Assembly (NCBI RefSeq): GCF_003751265.1
Contig: NZ_RJKN01000007.1
Coordinates: forward strand, 124,001-188,000
DNA from: Pseudokineococcus lusitanus
GTDB taxonomy: Bacteria; Actinomycetota; Actinomycetes; Actinomycetales; Quadrisphaeraceae
Length of the DNA stretch: 64,000 nt
Direction: 5' to 3'
The translations under genes were made by a program, and so were the position numbers. Positions 8,260 to 16,927 of the stretch are shown here, piece by piece; position 1 is the first letter of the stretch; each line of letters begins with the position of its first letter. Under the pieces are notes generated by a model. It was not told the DNA's origin, did no database searches, and was given only the letters and a program-made list of their open reading frames with translations.

Positions 8260-9096
8260 TCAGCGCTGCAGGAAGTCCAGCAGTGCCCGGTTGAACTGGT
8301 CGGCGTGGCTGACGTTGAAGCCGTGCGGGGCGTCGTCGACGACGACGAGCTCGCTGCCCGCGATCGCCTCGTGCGTCCGCTTCCCCGACCCCTCGAAGGG
8401 GACCGTGGCGTCGCCCGAGCCGTGGATGACGAGCGTGGGCACGGTCACCGACGGCAGGTCGCCGCGGAAGTCCGTCGTGGCGAAGGCCTGCATGCACTCG
8501 ACGGCGGCCTTCTGGTCCGACTGGCGGGCCAAGGCCACGGCCTCCTGGCGCTGGGCCTCGGTGACCTTGATCTGGCCGTCCACGGAGAAGAACTGCGTCG
8601 TGAACTGGTCGAAGAAGGCGTCGCGGTCGTCCTTCAGCCCGTTCTCCATGCCCGACGCGGTCTCGTCGTCCAGCGGGCCCTCGGGGTTGTCGTCCGTCTT
8701 GGCGAGGTACGGCGGGACGGCCGCGGCGAAGACGACGCTGCGGACCCGCTCGAGGCCGTGGCGGGACGCGTAGCGCGCCACCTCGCCGCCGCCCATCGAG
8801 AAGCCGACGAGCGTGACGTCCCGCAGGTCGAGCTGCTCGAGGAGCGCGTCGAGGTCGTCGGAGAGCGTGTCGTAGTCGTAGCCGGACCGCGTCTTGTCGC
8901 TGCGGCCGAAGCCGCGTCGGTCGTAGGTGACCACGCGGTAGCCGGCGCCGGCGAGGGCCGGGACCTGCTCGGACCACGACTCGCCGGACAGCGGCCAGCC
9001 GTGGATGAGCACGACGGGCCGGCCGGTGCCGCCCGTGTCGTCGACGTGGAGGTTGGTGTCCTTGAAGAGCCCGTGGTGGGCGACGACCTCGGCCAT
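8260..9096 (-). CDS. Alpha/beta hydrolase (non-heme chloroperoxidase/esterase type)
   Basis: 278 aa. The fold is clear: the oxyanion HGWPLSGESW (about residues 34-43), the nucleophile elbow GFSMGGGE (Ser near 100), the acid Asp in IHGSGDATVPFE and the His in DDAPHGFNVSHADQFN. This pattern is typical of cofactor-free chloroperoxidases and arylesterases, which can show perhydrolase activity. The ATG at 9094-9096 is preceded by a GAGAGGA ribosome site. It is divergent from an OhrR-like MarR gene across 126 bp, which suggests control by that regulator and a link to peroxide or xenobiotic stress; this is inferred from position only. Confidence 0.9.
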   Translation of the reverse strand: MAEVVAHHGLFKDTNLHVDDTGGTGRPVVLIHGWPLSGESWSEQVPALAGAGYRVVTYDRRGFGRSDKTRSGYDYDTLSDDLDALLEQLDLRDVTLVGFSMGGGEVARYASRHGLERVRSVVFAAAVPPYLAKTDDNPEGPLDDETASGMENGLKDDRDAFFDQFTTQFFSVDGQIKVTEAQRQEAVALARQSDQKAAVECMQAFATTDFRGDLPSVTVPTLVIHGSGDATVPFEGSGKRTHEAIAGSELVVVDDAPHGFNVSHADQFNRALLDFLQR

Positions 9097-9222
9097 GGGA
9101 TGGCGTCCTCTCGCTCGGGAGCCCGGTGGGTCGCACCGGGTCTGACCCGTCGAACGTATGGCGCACGACAGGGTCGCGCACGACGGGGCGACGGCTGGTT
9201 GCCCGGGCATACCCTCGTCCGG

Positions 9223-9702
9223 GTGAGCGCCACCGAGACCGACGTCCCCGTGGACGAGCGGCTGTGCGTGGCCCTCTACCAGGCCGCCCACGCCATGGAG
9301 TCCGCGCACCGTCCGCTCCTGCGCGCCCACGGCCTCACCTACCCGCAATTCACCGTGCTCGCCGTCCTCGACCAGGAGGGCGCGGCCTCGGTGACGGCCG
9401 TCGGGCGCCGGCTCGGGCTCACCTCGAGCACGCTCTCCCCGCTCCTCCAGCGGCTGGAGCAGCAGGGCCGCGTGGAGCGGGCCCGCTCCACGCAGGACGA
9501 GCGCTCGGTCCTCGTCTCGCTCACCGCGGAGGGGCGGCGGGTCGCCGCGGCCGTGCGGGACGTCCCGGTCCGGATCACGGCGGCCGGGGGCCTCGCGGCC
9601 GACGAGCAGGCCGAGCTCGTGGCCACGCTGCGCCGGCTCGTGGAGCGGCTGCGCGACGCCGACGTCACGGCCGACCTCCCGTCGGGGACGCCGGCGGTCT
9701 GA
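9223..9702 (+). CDS. MarR family regulator, OhrR-like (one-cysteine peroxide sensor type)
   Basis: 159 aa with the winged-helix core SVTAVGRRLGLTSSTLSPLLQRLEQQGRVERARSTQDERSVLVSLTAEG. The N-terminus DERLCVALYQAAHAM matches the OhrR segment where the reactive cysteine sits; Cys15 is the only cysteine, as in one-cysteine OhrR proteins. The GTG start has a CATACC -10-like box just upstream and no ribosome site, so the mRNA may be leaderless. Its end overlaps the convergent MmcQ-like gene by 38 bp. It likely controls itself and the divergent hydrolase. Confidence 0.85.
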   Translation: MSATETDVPVDERLCVALYQAAHAMESAHRPLLRAHGLTYPQFTVLAVLDQEGAASVTAVGRRLGLTSSTLSPLLQRLEQQGRVERARSTQDERSVLVSLTAEGRRVAAAVRDVPVRITAAGGLAADEQAELVATLRRLVERLRDADVTADLPSGTPAV

Positions 9703-10105
9703 CGCCGTCCGCGGCGTCGGCGTCGCGGGCCGCCACGAGGCGCCGCGGGGCCCGGCACCGCCAGGCCTCCTCGACGAGCTCCGCGAGGAGGTCGGGCCGG
9801 ACGCGGCGGAGCCGGACGAGCACGACGGGCGTCCCGTCCAGGTGGGGCACCGTGAGGACGGCGTCGGCCTCCTCGGCGGGGAGGGCGGCCTTCACGCCCT
9901 CGTCGGCCACCCGCACGCCCAGCAGCGGCTCGTCCTCGGGCGGCGCGTCCTCGCCGAGCTGCTCGCGGTCACGGGCGCCGAGCGGCCGGTCCCAGACGAC
10001 CATGCCCCCGCCGGCCCGCCAGGACGGGCGGCCGCCGTAGGAGGGGCGCTCCTCCGTCCCCGGCAGCGCCGAGACCAGCCGTCGCACGTCCTCCCACGTC
10101 GCCAC
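9665..10105 (-). CDS. MmcQ/YjbR family DNA-binding protein
   Basis: 146 aa. The order TWEDVRRLVSALPGTEERPSYGGRPSWRAGGGMVVWDRP, later VKAALPAEEADAVLTVPHLDGTPVVLVRLRRVRPDLLAELVEEAWRCRAP, matches the small MmcQ/YjbR (DUF419) fold with its cyanin-like beta layer and C-terminal helix carrying the W-R. Function is poorly known; DNA binding is proposed for the family. The GTG start at 10105 is divergent from the CHAD gene. The C-terminus overlaps the MarR gene end. Confidence 0.8.
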   Translation of the reverse strand: MATWEDVRRLVSALPGTEERPSYGGRPSWRAGGGMVVWDRPLGARDREQLGEDAPPEDEPLLGVRVADEGVKAALPAEEADAVLTVPHLDGTPVVLVRLRRVRPDLLAELVEEAWRCRAPRRLVAARDADAADGVRPPASPTGGRP

Positions 10106-10206
10106 CCGTCCGAGTGTGCTCCCCGGCGGGCGGCGCGGCGCCGATCCGCCACGATGGGTGGACGCCCGGTGAACGGGAGGTGACCGTCCCGTCGAGAGGA
10201 CCGCTC

Positions 10207-11793
10207 GTGGCCCGCAAGAGCCCGGACCGCCGGGGCGCCGCCCGCTCGTTCGTCGTCGGCGGCTCCTTCGAGCTGCCCGACCTGGCCGGGGCGGACGTCG
10301 TCGACGCCGTCGACGAGGCGGAGGAGCACCGGCTGCTGCTCGTGGACCACGACACCGCGGACCTGCGGCTCACCCGCGACGGCGTCTCCCTGCGGCGCCG
10401 CGCCCGCTCCGGCGGGACCGGCGAGGACGACGTGGACGACGCCGGCTGGCACCTCGTCGTGCCGCGCCGCGGCCGCTGGGCCGGCGTGCAGGTCGACCTG
10501 CCCGCCGAGGGGGACCCGCTGGCACCCGCCCCGGCCGAGCTCCTCGACCTCCTCACCGCGACCACGCGGCGGGCGGAGGTCGAGCCGGTGCTCGTCCTGC
10601 GCGTGGACCGCGCCCTGCACGTGCTGCGCGACGCCGCGGGGGCGGCCCTGGCGTCGGTGGCCCTGGACGAGGTCGCCGCCGTGGACCCCTCGGCGGCCGC
10701 GGGTGCCGAGGACGCCGTGGTGCTCCGCCGCTGGCGCGAGCTCCACCTCGGCCCCCCGCCGGGCGAGGCGCACCTGCCCCGGCTCCGGGGCGTCGTGGCC
10801 CGGCTGCGCGCCGCCGGCGCCCGCCGTCCCGAGGGCACCGCCGCCGAGCGCGTCCTGGGACGCCTGGCCTCCGCGCCGGCGGACGTCCCGCGCCCGGGCC
10901 GCGTCCGGGCCTCCGACCCGGCCGGCCGGCTCGTGCGCGCGCACCTGGCCACCCAGGTCCGGGCCCTCGTCGCGGCGGACGTGGCGGTGCGGCGGGGCGA
11001 GGACGACGCCGTCCACCAGGTGCGGGTCGCCGCCCGGCGGCTGCGCAGCGGCCTGCGCGCCTTCCGGCCCCTGCTCGACCGCGGCTGGGCCGACGACCTG
11101 CGGGCCGAGCTCGGCTGGCTGGCCGGGGAGCTGGGCCGTGCCCGGGACGCCGAGGTCCTCGCCGCCCGGCTCGAGGACGACCTCGCCGCGCTGCCCGGGC
11201 CGGTCGCCGGCGCGGCGCGGGAGGTCGTGGGCCCGCGGGTCGAGCAGCAGGCGGCGGACGGGGCCGAGGCGGCGCTCGCCGCCCTGCGGGGCCCGCGCTA
11301 CGCCCTGCTCCTGGACCAGCTGGTGTCGGCCGTGGCCCTGCCCGCGCTGACGCCGAGGGCGCAGCGGGCCTGCGCCGACGTCCTCCCGCCGCTCGTGGGC
11401 GCCGCGTGGCGACGGCTGGAGGAGGACGTCCGCCGGCTCGACGCCGAGGACCCCCGCGGCGACGAGGCGTGGCACGAGGCGCGCAAGCGGGCCAAGCAGG
11501 TGCGGTACGCCGCGGAGGCCGTCCGCCCGGCGCTCGGCTCGCCGGCCAAGCGCCTCGGGAAGCAGGTGGCGCGCGTCACCGAGGTGCTGGGGCAGCACCA
11601 GGACGCGGCGGTCGCGGCGGAGGGCCTCGAGGAGGCGCTGCGCGCCGACCCGCCGCCCACGCCGGACGCGGCGTTCGCGCTGGGCGCCCTCTGGGCCCGC
11701 CAGCGGCAGGCCGTCCTGCAGACCCGCGGTGACCTGCTGGACCTGTGGCCCGACGTGGCCGACCGCCGGCACCGGCGGTGGACGCGGGGCTAG
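10207..11793 (+). CDS. CYTH and CHAD domain protein
   Basis: 528 aa. The N-terminal half is a CYTH-type triphosphate tunnel domain (residues about 12-200: RSFVVGGSFELPDL, DTADLRLTRDGVSLRRRA, VLRVDRALHVL). The C-terminal half is a CHAD helical domain with its conserved histidines and basic residues (HQVRVAARRLRSGLRAFRPLLD, ELGRARDAEVLAARL, WHEARKRAKQVRYAAEAV, LGQHQDAAVA). CHAD domains bind polyphosphate and can localise to granules. The canonical CYTH ExExK motif is not obvious, so hydrolase activity is uncertain. The GTG at 10207 is taken for its GAGAGGA site; an earlier GTG at about 10180 is possible. Confidence 0.88.
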   Translation: MARKSPDRRGAARSFVVGGSFELPDLAGADVVDAVDEAEEHRLLLVDHDTADLRLTRDGVSLRRRARSGGTGEDDVDDAGWHLVVPRRGRWAGVQVDLPAEGDPLAPAPAELLDLLTATTRRAEVEPVLVLRVDRALHVLRDAAGAALASVALDEVAAVDPSAAAGAEDAVVLRRWRELHLGPPPGEAHLPRLRGVVARLRAAGARRPEGTAAERVLGRLASAPADVPRPGRVRASDPAGRLVRAHLATQVRALVAADVAVRRGEDDAVHQVRVAARRLRSGLRAFRPLLDRGWADDLRAELGWLAGELGRARDAEVLAARLEDDLAALPGPVAGAAREVVGPRVEQQAADGAEAALAALRGPRYALLLDQLVSAVALPALTPRAQRACADVLPPLVGAAWRRLEEDVRRLDAEDPRGDEAWHEARKRAKQVRYAAEAVRPALGSPAKRLGKQVARVTEVLGQHQDAAVAAEGLEEALRADPPPTPDAAFALGALWARQRQAVLQTRGDLLDLWPDVADRRHRRWTRG

Positions 11794-11819
11794 GGCGGGC
11801 CGGGCGGGCCGGGCGGGCC
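11793..11819. repeat. Three perfect 9-bp tandem repeats
   Basis: The unit GGGCGGGCC occurs three times head to tail immediately after the CHAD gene. It is too short and too G/C-biased to assign a role; slippage-prone simple repeat. Confidence 0.6.
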
Positions 11820-11945
11820 GGGACCGTCCCGGACCGCCGGGACCGGTGGTCCTAGGACGGAGGTCCACTGCCGCGGCGGCCGTCCGCCGCCGATGGTGGT
11901 GGCAGGCGGAGCACCGGGCTCCGCGCGCCACCAGGAGGCACCGCC

Positions 11946-12776
11946 GTGCGTCGCCAGACCCTCTCCCGCCCGACCCGCCCCGCCGCGCGGCTGGCCGCCC
12001 TCTCGCTCGCCGCGGCGTGCCTCGTGGGGGCCACCGCGACGACGCTCGCCGCCCCCGCCGGCGCCGCGACGTCGTCCGCCTGCTCGACGAGCGGCTTCAC
12101 GGTGACCATGCCCGACGGCACGGTCGCCCCGAGCAAGGGAGCGAGGGCGAGCACGGCCGCGCTGCCCGCGGACGCCCGCATCAAGGTCCGCGGCACGTAC
12201 GTCGAGTTCGACGTCGCCCCCGTCACCGGGGCCGTCTACGACTACGTCTACACGGGCGCGGCGAACCGGCTGAGCATGACGCCGGGCGTGCGGACGCCCG
12301 TCATGGCCGCCAAGACGCTCGACCTCGGCCCCGTGCTGCGCAGCGACGTCGACGTCCGCACCGACAAGGGCGACCTCGTGCTCATCAGCCGTGGCGGCGG
12401 CGCGAAGGTCAAGGTCCAGGCCAAGGACTGCGCGACCGGCGGGATCTTCCAGCAGGAGGTCGAGGCGGCCCGCGCGGTGACGGCGACGCACACGCTGGCG
12501 CCGGGCATGCACTACTACGTCAACCCGTACACCGGGAAGATCAACTTCGGCAACGACACCCTCTTCCGCGGCAAGGACAGCGCCCAGGTCGCCACGAAGC
12601 TCTCGCAGACGGAGACGACCACCACGTGGTCGATCGCCCCGGGCGGGCGCATGGGCCAGGTCCTCGGCGAGGACGCCGTGGAGCTCTCCGCCGGCCCGAC
12701 GGTCTGCGTCAGCGACTGCCAGGCGCGCAACCGCGTCCGCGGCTCGCTGCCCGTCACGGACCCCGCCTTCTCCTGA
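11946..12776 (+). CDS. Secreted protein of unknown function
   Basis: 276 aa. The Sec signal peptide comprises basic residues 1-14 (MRRQTLSRPTRPAAR), an Ala/Leu core and AAPAGAATSSA near residues 36-46. The mature protein looks all-beta, with four cysteines (one near the N-terminus, one in AKDCATGG, two in VCVSDCQARN). No known domain was recognised. The GTG start is preceded by AGGAGG at good spacing. A strong terminator hairpin follows its stop, so it is likely a single-gene unit, placed between the CHAD gene and a two-component system. Confidence 0.8.
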   Translation: MRRQTLSRPTRPAARLAALSLAAACLVGATATTLAAPAGAATSSACSTSGFTVTMPDGTVAPSKGARASTAALPADARIKVRGTYVEFDVAPVTGAVYDYVYTGAANRLSMTPGVRTPVMAAKTLDLGPVLRSDVDVRTDKGDLVLISRGGGAKVKVQAKDCATGGIFQQEVEAARAVTATHTLAPGMHYYVNPYTGKINFGNDTLFRGKDSAQVATKLSQTETTTTWSIAPGGRMGQVLGEDAVELSAGPTVCVSDCQARNRVRGSLPVTDPAFS

Positions 12777-12782
12777 GCCGCC

Positions 12783-12818
12783 CGGCCCGTCCGCCCCGCG
12801 CCACGGGCGGACGGGCCG
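12783..12818 (+). terminator. Hairpin terminator after secreted-protein gene
   Basis: Perfect 14-bp inverted repeat (12783-12796 with 12805-12818) and an 8-base loop, starting 6 bp after the upstream stop codon. No T-run. Confidence 0.75.
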
Positions 12819-12898
12819 CGCGGGTCGCCGACCGGGGCAGACTGCCTCGGCACGCAGCCGGAGAGGCTGTCCCGCAGCGCCCGTCGACGAGGAGGACC

Positions 12899-14269
12899 GT
12901 GGCCCGCACGGCAGGTGGAGCGCCCAGCACCCGACGGGTGCTCGTCCCCTTCCTCGCGACCGCGACGGTCGTCGTCGCCGCGCTCGCGGTGGTCCTCGTC
13001 CTCGGGCAGCACCGCGCGGCCGTCGCCGAGGCCGTGCGGGACGCCCGCACCCTCACCGAGGTGCAGGCGCGCGACGTCGTGGGCGGCGTGCTCACCGACG
13101 AGGCGCTCGCGGGCGGCGCGGCGGGCGAGGCGCTCGACGCGCGGGTCCGTGCGCACGTGCTCGGCGACCAGGTGGTCCGCGTCAAGGTGTGGGACGCCGA
13201 CGGCCGCGTCGTCTGGTCCGACGACGCCGGCCTCGTCGGGCAGCGCTTCCCGCTGCCGGAGGACGAGCTGGCGGTCCTGCGCGGCGACGCCCCCTCGCTG
13301 TCGGAGGTGAGCGACCTCGACGAGCCGGAGAACGCCGGCGAGGCGGGCTTCGGCCGCCTCCTGCAGGTGTACGTCGGCGTCCGGACGCCGGAGGGCACGC
13401 CGCTGCTCTTCGAGGCCTACCACCGCTACGACAGCATCGACGCGGCGACGGGCCAGTCCCTGCGCAGCTCGCTGCCCCCGCTGCTGGGCGGCCTCCTCCT
13501 GCTCTGGCTGCTGCAGGCGCCGCTGGCCTGGACCCTGGCCCGACGGCTGCGCACGGCGCACGAGGAGCGGGAGGGCGCGCTGCTGCGGGCGCTCACGGCG
13601 TCGGACCGGGAACGACGGCGGATCGCCGCGGACCTCCACGACGGCGTCGTCCAGGGACTGTCCGGGACGGCGCTCAGCCTGTCGGCCGCCGCCTCGGCGA
13701 CGGCGGCCCGCGGCGAGACGGCAGGGGCCGACGTCCTGCGCTCGACGGCCGCCGACCTGCGGCGGTGGGTGCGCGAGCTGCGGACGCTCGTCGTCACGGT
13801 GACGCCGCCGGCCCTCCACGAGCAGGGCCTGCGGGCCGCGCTCGTCGACCTCGCCGCCGTGCTCGAGCTGCGCGGGTGCGCCGTCGACGTCCGGGTCGAG
13901 GGAGACCTCGGTCCCGGCGCGCTGGACCTGCCGACCGAGTCGCTCGTCTTCCGCGCCGCGCAGGAGGCGGTGCGCAACACCGTCAAGCACGCCGGGGCCG
14001 ACCGGGTCGACATCTCGCTCGTGCGGGCGGAGGACGACCTCGTGCTCGAGGTGACCGACGACGGGGCCGGCTACGACCCCGGGGCCGTGGCGCCCCGGCG
14101 GCGGGGGAGCGTGGGGCTCGAGCTGCTGGGCTCGCTCGCCCTCCAGCAGGACGGGCGCCTCACCACGCGGTCGTCGCCCGGCCGCGGGACGACCGTGGCC
14201 CTGCGGCTGCCCGTGCCCCGCCCCCGGGACGGGCGGACGACGACGACCGACGAGGAGGTCCGGCGCTGA
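12899..14269 (+). CDS. Sensor histidine kinase (NarL/DesK type)
   Basis: 456 aa. A first membrane helix (about residues 14-36) precedes an extracellular sensor region of about 150 residues, then a second helix (PPLLGGLLLLWLLQAPLAWTLA). The HisKA_3 dimerisation motif RERRRIAADLHDGVVQGLSG holds the phospho-accepting His, and a HATPase_c domain has N-box EAVRNTVKHAG and G1 DDGAGYDP. It autophosphorylates on an unknown signal and passes phosphate to the adjacent regulator. The GTG start follows AGGAGGA closely. Its stop overlaps the regulator start by one base (TGATG). Confidence 0.94.
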   Translation: MARTAGGAPSTRRVLVPFLATATVVVAALAVVLVLGQHRAAVAEAVRDARTLTEVQARDVVGGVLTDEALAGGAAGEALDARVRAHVLGDQVVRVKVWDADGRVVWSDDAGLVGQRFPLPEDELAVLRGDAPSLSEVSDLDEPENAGEAGFGRLLQVYVGVRTPEGTPLLFEAYHRYDSIDAATGQSLRSSLPPLLGGLLLLWLLQAPLAWTLARRLRTAHEEREGALLRALTASDRERRRIAADLHDGVVQGLSGTALSLSAAASATAARGETAGADVLRSTAADLRRWVRELRTLVVTVTPPALHEQGLRAALVDLAAVLELRGCAVDVRVEGDLGPGALDLPTESLVFRAAQEAVRNTVKHAGADRVDISLVRAEDDLVLEVTDDGAGYDPGAVAPRRRGSVGLELLGSLALQQDGRLTTRSSPGRGTTVALRLPVPRPRDGRTTTTDEEVRR

Positions 14270-14949
14270 TGCGCGTGCTCGTGGTGGACGACCACCCGCT
14301 CCTGCGGCAGGGGCTGTCGGACCTGCTCGGGGCGCTGCCCGACGTCGAGGCGGTGACGACCGTCCCCGACGGGTCCGGCGCCGCCGCGGCGGCGGTCGAC
14401 GGCGCGGTCGACGTCGTCCTCATGGACCTGTCGATGCCCGGCACGGACGGCCTCGTCGCCACCCGCGAGGTCGTGGCGGCGCGGCCCGGCGCGCGGGTCG
14501 TCGTCCTGACGACCTTCGCCGAGAACGACCGCATCCTCGCCGCGCTCGACGCCGGTGCGGTCGGCTACCTGCTCAAGGACGCCGAGCCGGAGGAGATCAT
14601 CCGGGCCGTCCGCGACGCGGCCGCCGGGCACGCGCCCTTCTCGGCGCGCGCGGCCGCGGCGCTCGTCGCCGAGCGTCGCCCGCGGGCGGCGGCGCCGGAG
14701 ACCGCCCCCGGCACGGGTCCCGTCGACCGGGTCGGCCCGGCCGACGTGCTGACGGCCCGCGAGCGGGAGGTCCTCGCGCTCGTCGCCACGGGGCTGCCCA
14801 ACAAGAGCGTCGCCCGCCGCCTCGACATCAGCGAGAAGACGGTGAAGGCCCACCTGACGCGCGTCTTCACCGCCATCGGCGTGGGGGACCGGACGTCGGC
14901 GGCGCTGTGGGCGCAGCGGCACGGGCTCACGCACGACGCGGACCTCTGA
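14269..14949 (+). CDS. NarL/LuxR-type response regulator
   Basis: 226 aa. The receiver domain has the acidic pair VDDH, phospho-acceptor Asp53 (VLMDLSMPG), the switch Thr in VLTTFAEN and Lys in YLLKDAEPEE. The C-terminal LuxR helix-turn-helix reads LTAREREVLALVATGLPNKSVARRLDISEKTVKAHLTRVFTAIG. It forms a two-component system with the kinase immediately upstream; one-base overlap shows coupling. Targets are unknown. A convergent GH114-like gene ends 27 bp beyond its stop. Confidence 0.95.
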   Translation: MRVLVVDDHPLLRQGLSDLLGALPDVEAVTTVPDGSGAAAAAVDGAVDVVLMDLSMPGTDGLVATREVVAARPGARVVVLTTFAENDRILAALDAGAVGYLLKDAEPEEIIRAVRDAAAGHAPFSARAAAALVAERRPRAAAPETAPGTGPVDRVGPADVLTAREREVLALVATGLPNKSVARRLDISEKTVKAHLTRVFTAIGVGDRTSAALWAQRHGLTHDADL

Positions 14950-14976
14950 GGCGCCGCGGCGCGCAGCCCCGGGCCG

Positions 14977-15867
14977 TCAGCCGCCGCAGTCCTCGAAGAC
15001 GTACCCGTCGTCGGCGGGCGTCAGCAGGTCGTGGTCGCGCAGGACCATCGACGGCGGACGGTCCGGGTCCTCGCACGCCGCCGGGAAGGCCTCCTCGCCG
15101 AGCTCGTCGACGTACTCGACGTCGAGGACGACGTCGTAGTGCTCGAGGTAGTCGCCGCACTCGTCGAACTCGTAGCAGGACTCGGTGACCGCGAAGTCGT
15201 ACCCGGCCGCGCGCACCCGCTCGGTCTCCTCGACGGTGTTCTTCTGGCCGATCGCGAGCCCCGCGTCGTGGGCCAGCCGGGCGTAGTCGGCGGCCAGCGC
15301 GACGTTGTCGTCGGCCGTCAGCAGCCCTCGGGAGCGGGTGAAGGAGTCGAGGTTGTCGATCTCGACGGCGTCGAAGCCGTCGTCGGCGCACCCCTCGACC
15401 CACGGGCGGACGAGGTCGACGAGCGCGGCGCGCTTCTCCGGCGTCGACGTGTCGTAGAGGTGCTCGTCGGGCCAGCCCGGGTCGACGAGCGGGGCGCCGT
15501 CGACCTGCAGGACGAGGTCCGGGTGCTCGCGGGCGAAGGTCTCCGAGTCGGCGGGCTGCGTCTGGAAGCCGTTGACGTAGCAGACGTCGTAGCCGAGCCC
15601 GGCCGGCGGCTCGGTGCGGTCGCGGGCGACCACGGTGACGCCGTCCGCCGGCGGGTAGGGGCCGGCGAGCTGGTAGTCGAAGGCGGCGCCGACCGCGGGC
15701 AGCCGCGGCCCGTCGCCCTCGTCCGCAGCGGGCGACGACGCCGGCGCGTCGTCCACCGGGGCGTCGTCCCCGCCCGTCGCGCACCCGGCGAGCAGGGCGA
15801 GCACGACGGCCCCGACGAGCAGGGGGGGTCGTGGCCGGGCGGGACGGCGGCGGGCACGGGTGGTCAC
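14977..15867 (-). CDS. Lipoprotein, GH114-like (endo-alpha-1,4-polygalactosaminidase family)
   Basis: 296 aa. The N-terminus is a lipoprotein signal with lipobox LLAGC, so the protein should be anchored outside the membrane. After a low-complexity Asp/Ala linker, the TIM-barrel family pattern is clear: FDYQLAGPYP, YDVCYVNGFQTQP, LVDPGWPDEHLYDTS, DGFDAVEIDNLDSFTRS (predicted catalytic Asp/Glu), AIGQKNT, AVTESCYEFDECGDYL and VLDVEYV. Family members cut alpha-1,4-galactosaminan or related exopolymers. The GTG at 15867 is chosen for its upstream GGAG and because it gives a correct signal peptide. Confidence 0.85.
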   Translation of the reverse strand: MTTRARRRPARPRPPLLVGAVVLALLAGCATGGDDAPVDDAPASSPAADEGDGPRLPAVGAAFDYQLAGPYPPADGVTVVARDRTEPPAGLGYDVCYVNGFQTQPADSETFAREHPDLVLQVDGAPLVDPGWPDEHLYDTSTPEKRAALVDLVRPWVEGCADDGFDAVEIDNLDSFTRSRGLLTADDNVALAADYARLAHDAGLAIGQKNTVEETERVRAAGYDFAVTESCYEFDECGDYLEHYDVVLDVEYVDELGEEAFPAACEDPDRPPSMVLRDHDLLTPADDGYVFEDCGG

Positions 15868-15955
15868 GGGCGGCTCCGGGCGTCGAGGGGCCGGCGGGAC
15901 GCGGGCCGGGGGTGATGGTGACCGGTCCCGCCCGTCCCGCACACCGCCGGTCGGG

Positions 15956-16096
15956 TCAGCCTTGCCCGCGCTCCGCGGCCGGGTTGAGCACCCGGTCGAG
16001 GAAGTCGCGGGTGCGCGCCTGCCGCGGCGCCCCGATGACCTGCGCGGGCGGGCCCTCCTCGACAACGACGCCGCCGTCCATGAAGACCAGGTCCGC
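15956..16096 (-). pseudogene. C-terminal remnant of an ABC transporter ATPase gene (amino-acid type)
   Basis: The last 46 codons of an ABC ATPase survive: ADLVFMDGGVVVEEG at the D-loop/H-loop exit, then PPAQVIGAPRQARTRDFLDRVL, the standard end of polar amino-acid transporter ATPases (GlnQ-like). Everything upstream, including Walker A, signature and Walker B, is missing. Homology stops abruptly at about 16096, where GC content falls and unrelated DNA begins. It has no plausible start codon and should not make a working protein. Confidence 0.8.
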
Positions 16097-16273
16097 TGGG
16101 CATTCCGATGATTGACAGTGACGGATGGGCGCTGTGTCCCCTCCGCCAGCTCGTCGCGCGGACGCTGACAGATGTATGCGATGTCGTAGCCAACTCCGGG
16201 AATAGCTACTTATCAAGAGCAGATGCGACGCGCGTTTGTGCTCTTCGCAGTTGCCATGCGCGCGTCCCAGAGG

Positions 16274-16301
16274 TTGACGACTCACGTGTGGGGCGTATGG
16301 T
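16274..16301 (+). promoter_or_regulatory. Promoter of the island secreted-protein gene
   Basis: TTGACG (16274-16279), 16-nt spacer and TATGGT (16296-16301) form a good housekeeping-sigma promoter about 35 bp before the ATG, a more AT-rich -10 than in neighbouring genes. Confidence 0.6.
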
Positions 16302-16336
16302 GTTTGAGTCCGAGTAGGCAATACCTGGAGGTTCTC

Positions 16337-16786
16337 ATGCGCCGTTCAACCTTTGTCGCTGCTGCTGTGGCGGGCCTCATGGCCGCTGCTTCGCCAGCGT
16401 CGGCCGACCCGCGAGCTGGTGAGATTGATTGGGAGTGGGGCGGCGCGGGAGGTAGTGGAGTCACGTGCACGCTCGCTGCCAGCGTCTCTGCCGTCCCCGA
16501 GAGCGGTTACGTGATTGTTCGAGGCACGTGGAAGGGTTGCGATGGCGGCATCTCTGTGGGGGGAGGCGACGGGACACTCAACGTGGTGGGGCAAGACCCC
16601 AACGGTAAGCGTGTTGGAGGTAGCACGTCATTTGCCGACTGCAGTGATACGACCTGCGCGTTGAACGCCCGCATTCCGTACGTTGGTGCAGGCACATACT
16701 ATGGTTTCGTCTCGGTCAATGACTCCTCGTATCTGCTCGCGAACGGCTCGGACCCGAGCATCAACCCAGCCAGTGCAGTGGGTTGA
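16337..16786 (+). CDS. Small secreted protein of unknown function (island-encoded)
   Basis: 149 aa. The signal peptide is residues 1-24 (MRRSTFVAAAVAGLMAAASP, cleavage near ASADP). The mature part of about 125 residues is rich in Gly, Ser and Val, looks all-beta, and has four cysteines (CTLAAS, GCDGG, DCSDTTC) that could form two disulfides. A GGAGG ribosome site precedes the ATG. Codon use (TTT, ATT, GAT, GGT, AGT) is unlike the neighbours, so it is probably recently acquired. No family was recognised. Confidence 0.8.
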   Translation: MRRSTFVAAAVAGLMAAASPASADPRAGEIDWEWGGAGGSGVTCTLAASVSAVPESGYVIVRGTWKGCDGGISVGGGDGTLNVVGQDPNGKRVGGSTSFADCSDTTCALNARIPYVGAGTYYGFVSVNDSSYLLANGSDPSINPASAVG

Positions 16787-16927
16787 CAGCGGTCTCGGGT
16801 CTATTGAGGCGCGCTTTTCGCCGGCGCGCTCGAGTCGGCGGCACGGAAATACTCTAAACGGCGGGGGAGATGTGCTGGTGTGGAAGGAGGCACTAGGGCG
16901 TCCCAGTCGTAGTCGGCATGCACCTCA

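Noticed and set aside
11793-11819. Short tandem repeat as a possible CRISPR or origin iteron
   Set aside because: Three 9-bp units without spacers in plain G/C-rich sequence; too simple for either.
16108-16317. A 69-codon plus-strand ORF at the left of the low-GC patch
   Set aside because: No ribosome site, no recognisable motif, and the promoter of the secreted-protein gene lies inside it. Kept only as part of the patch.
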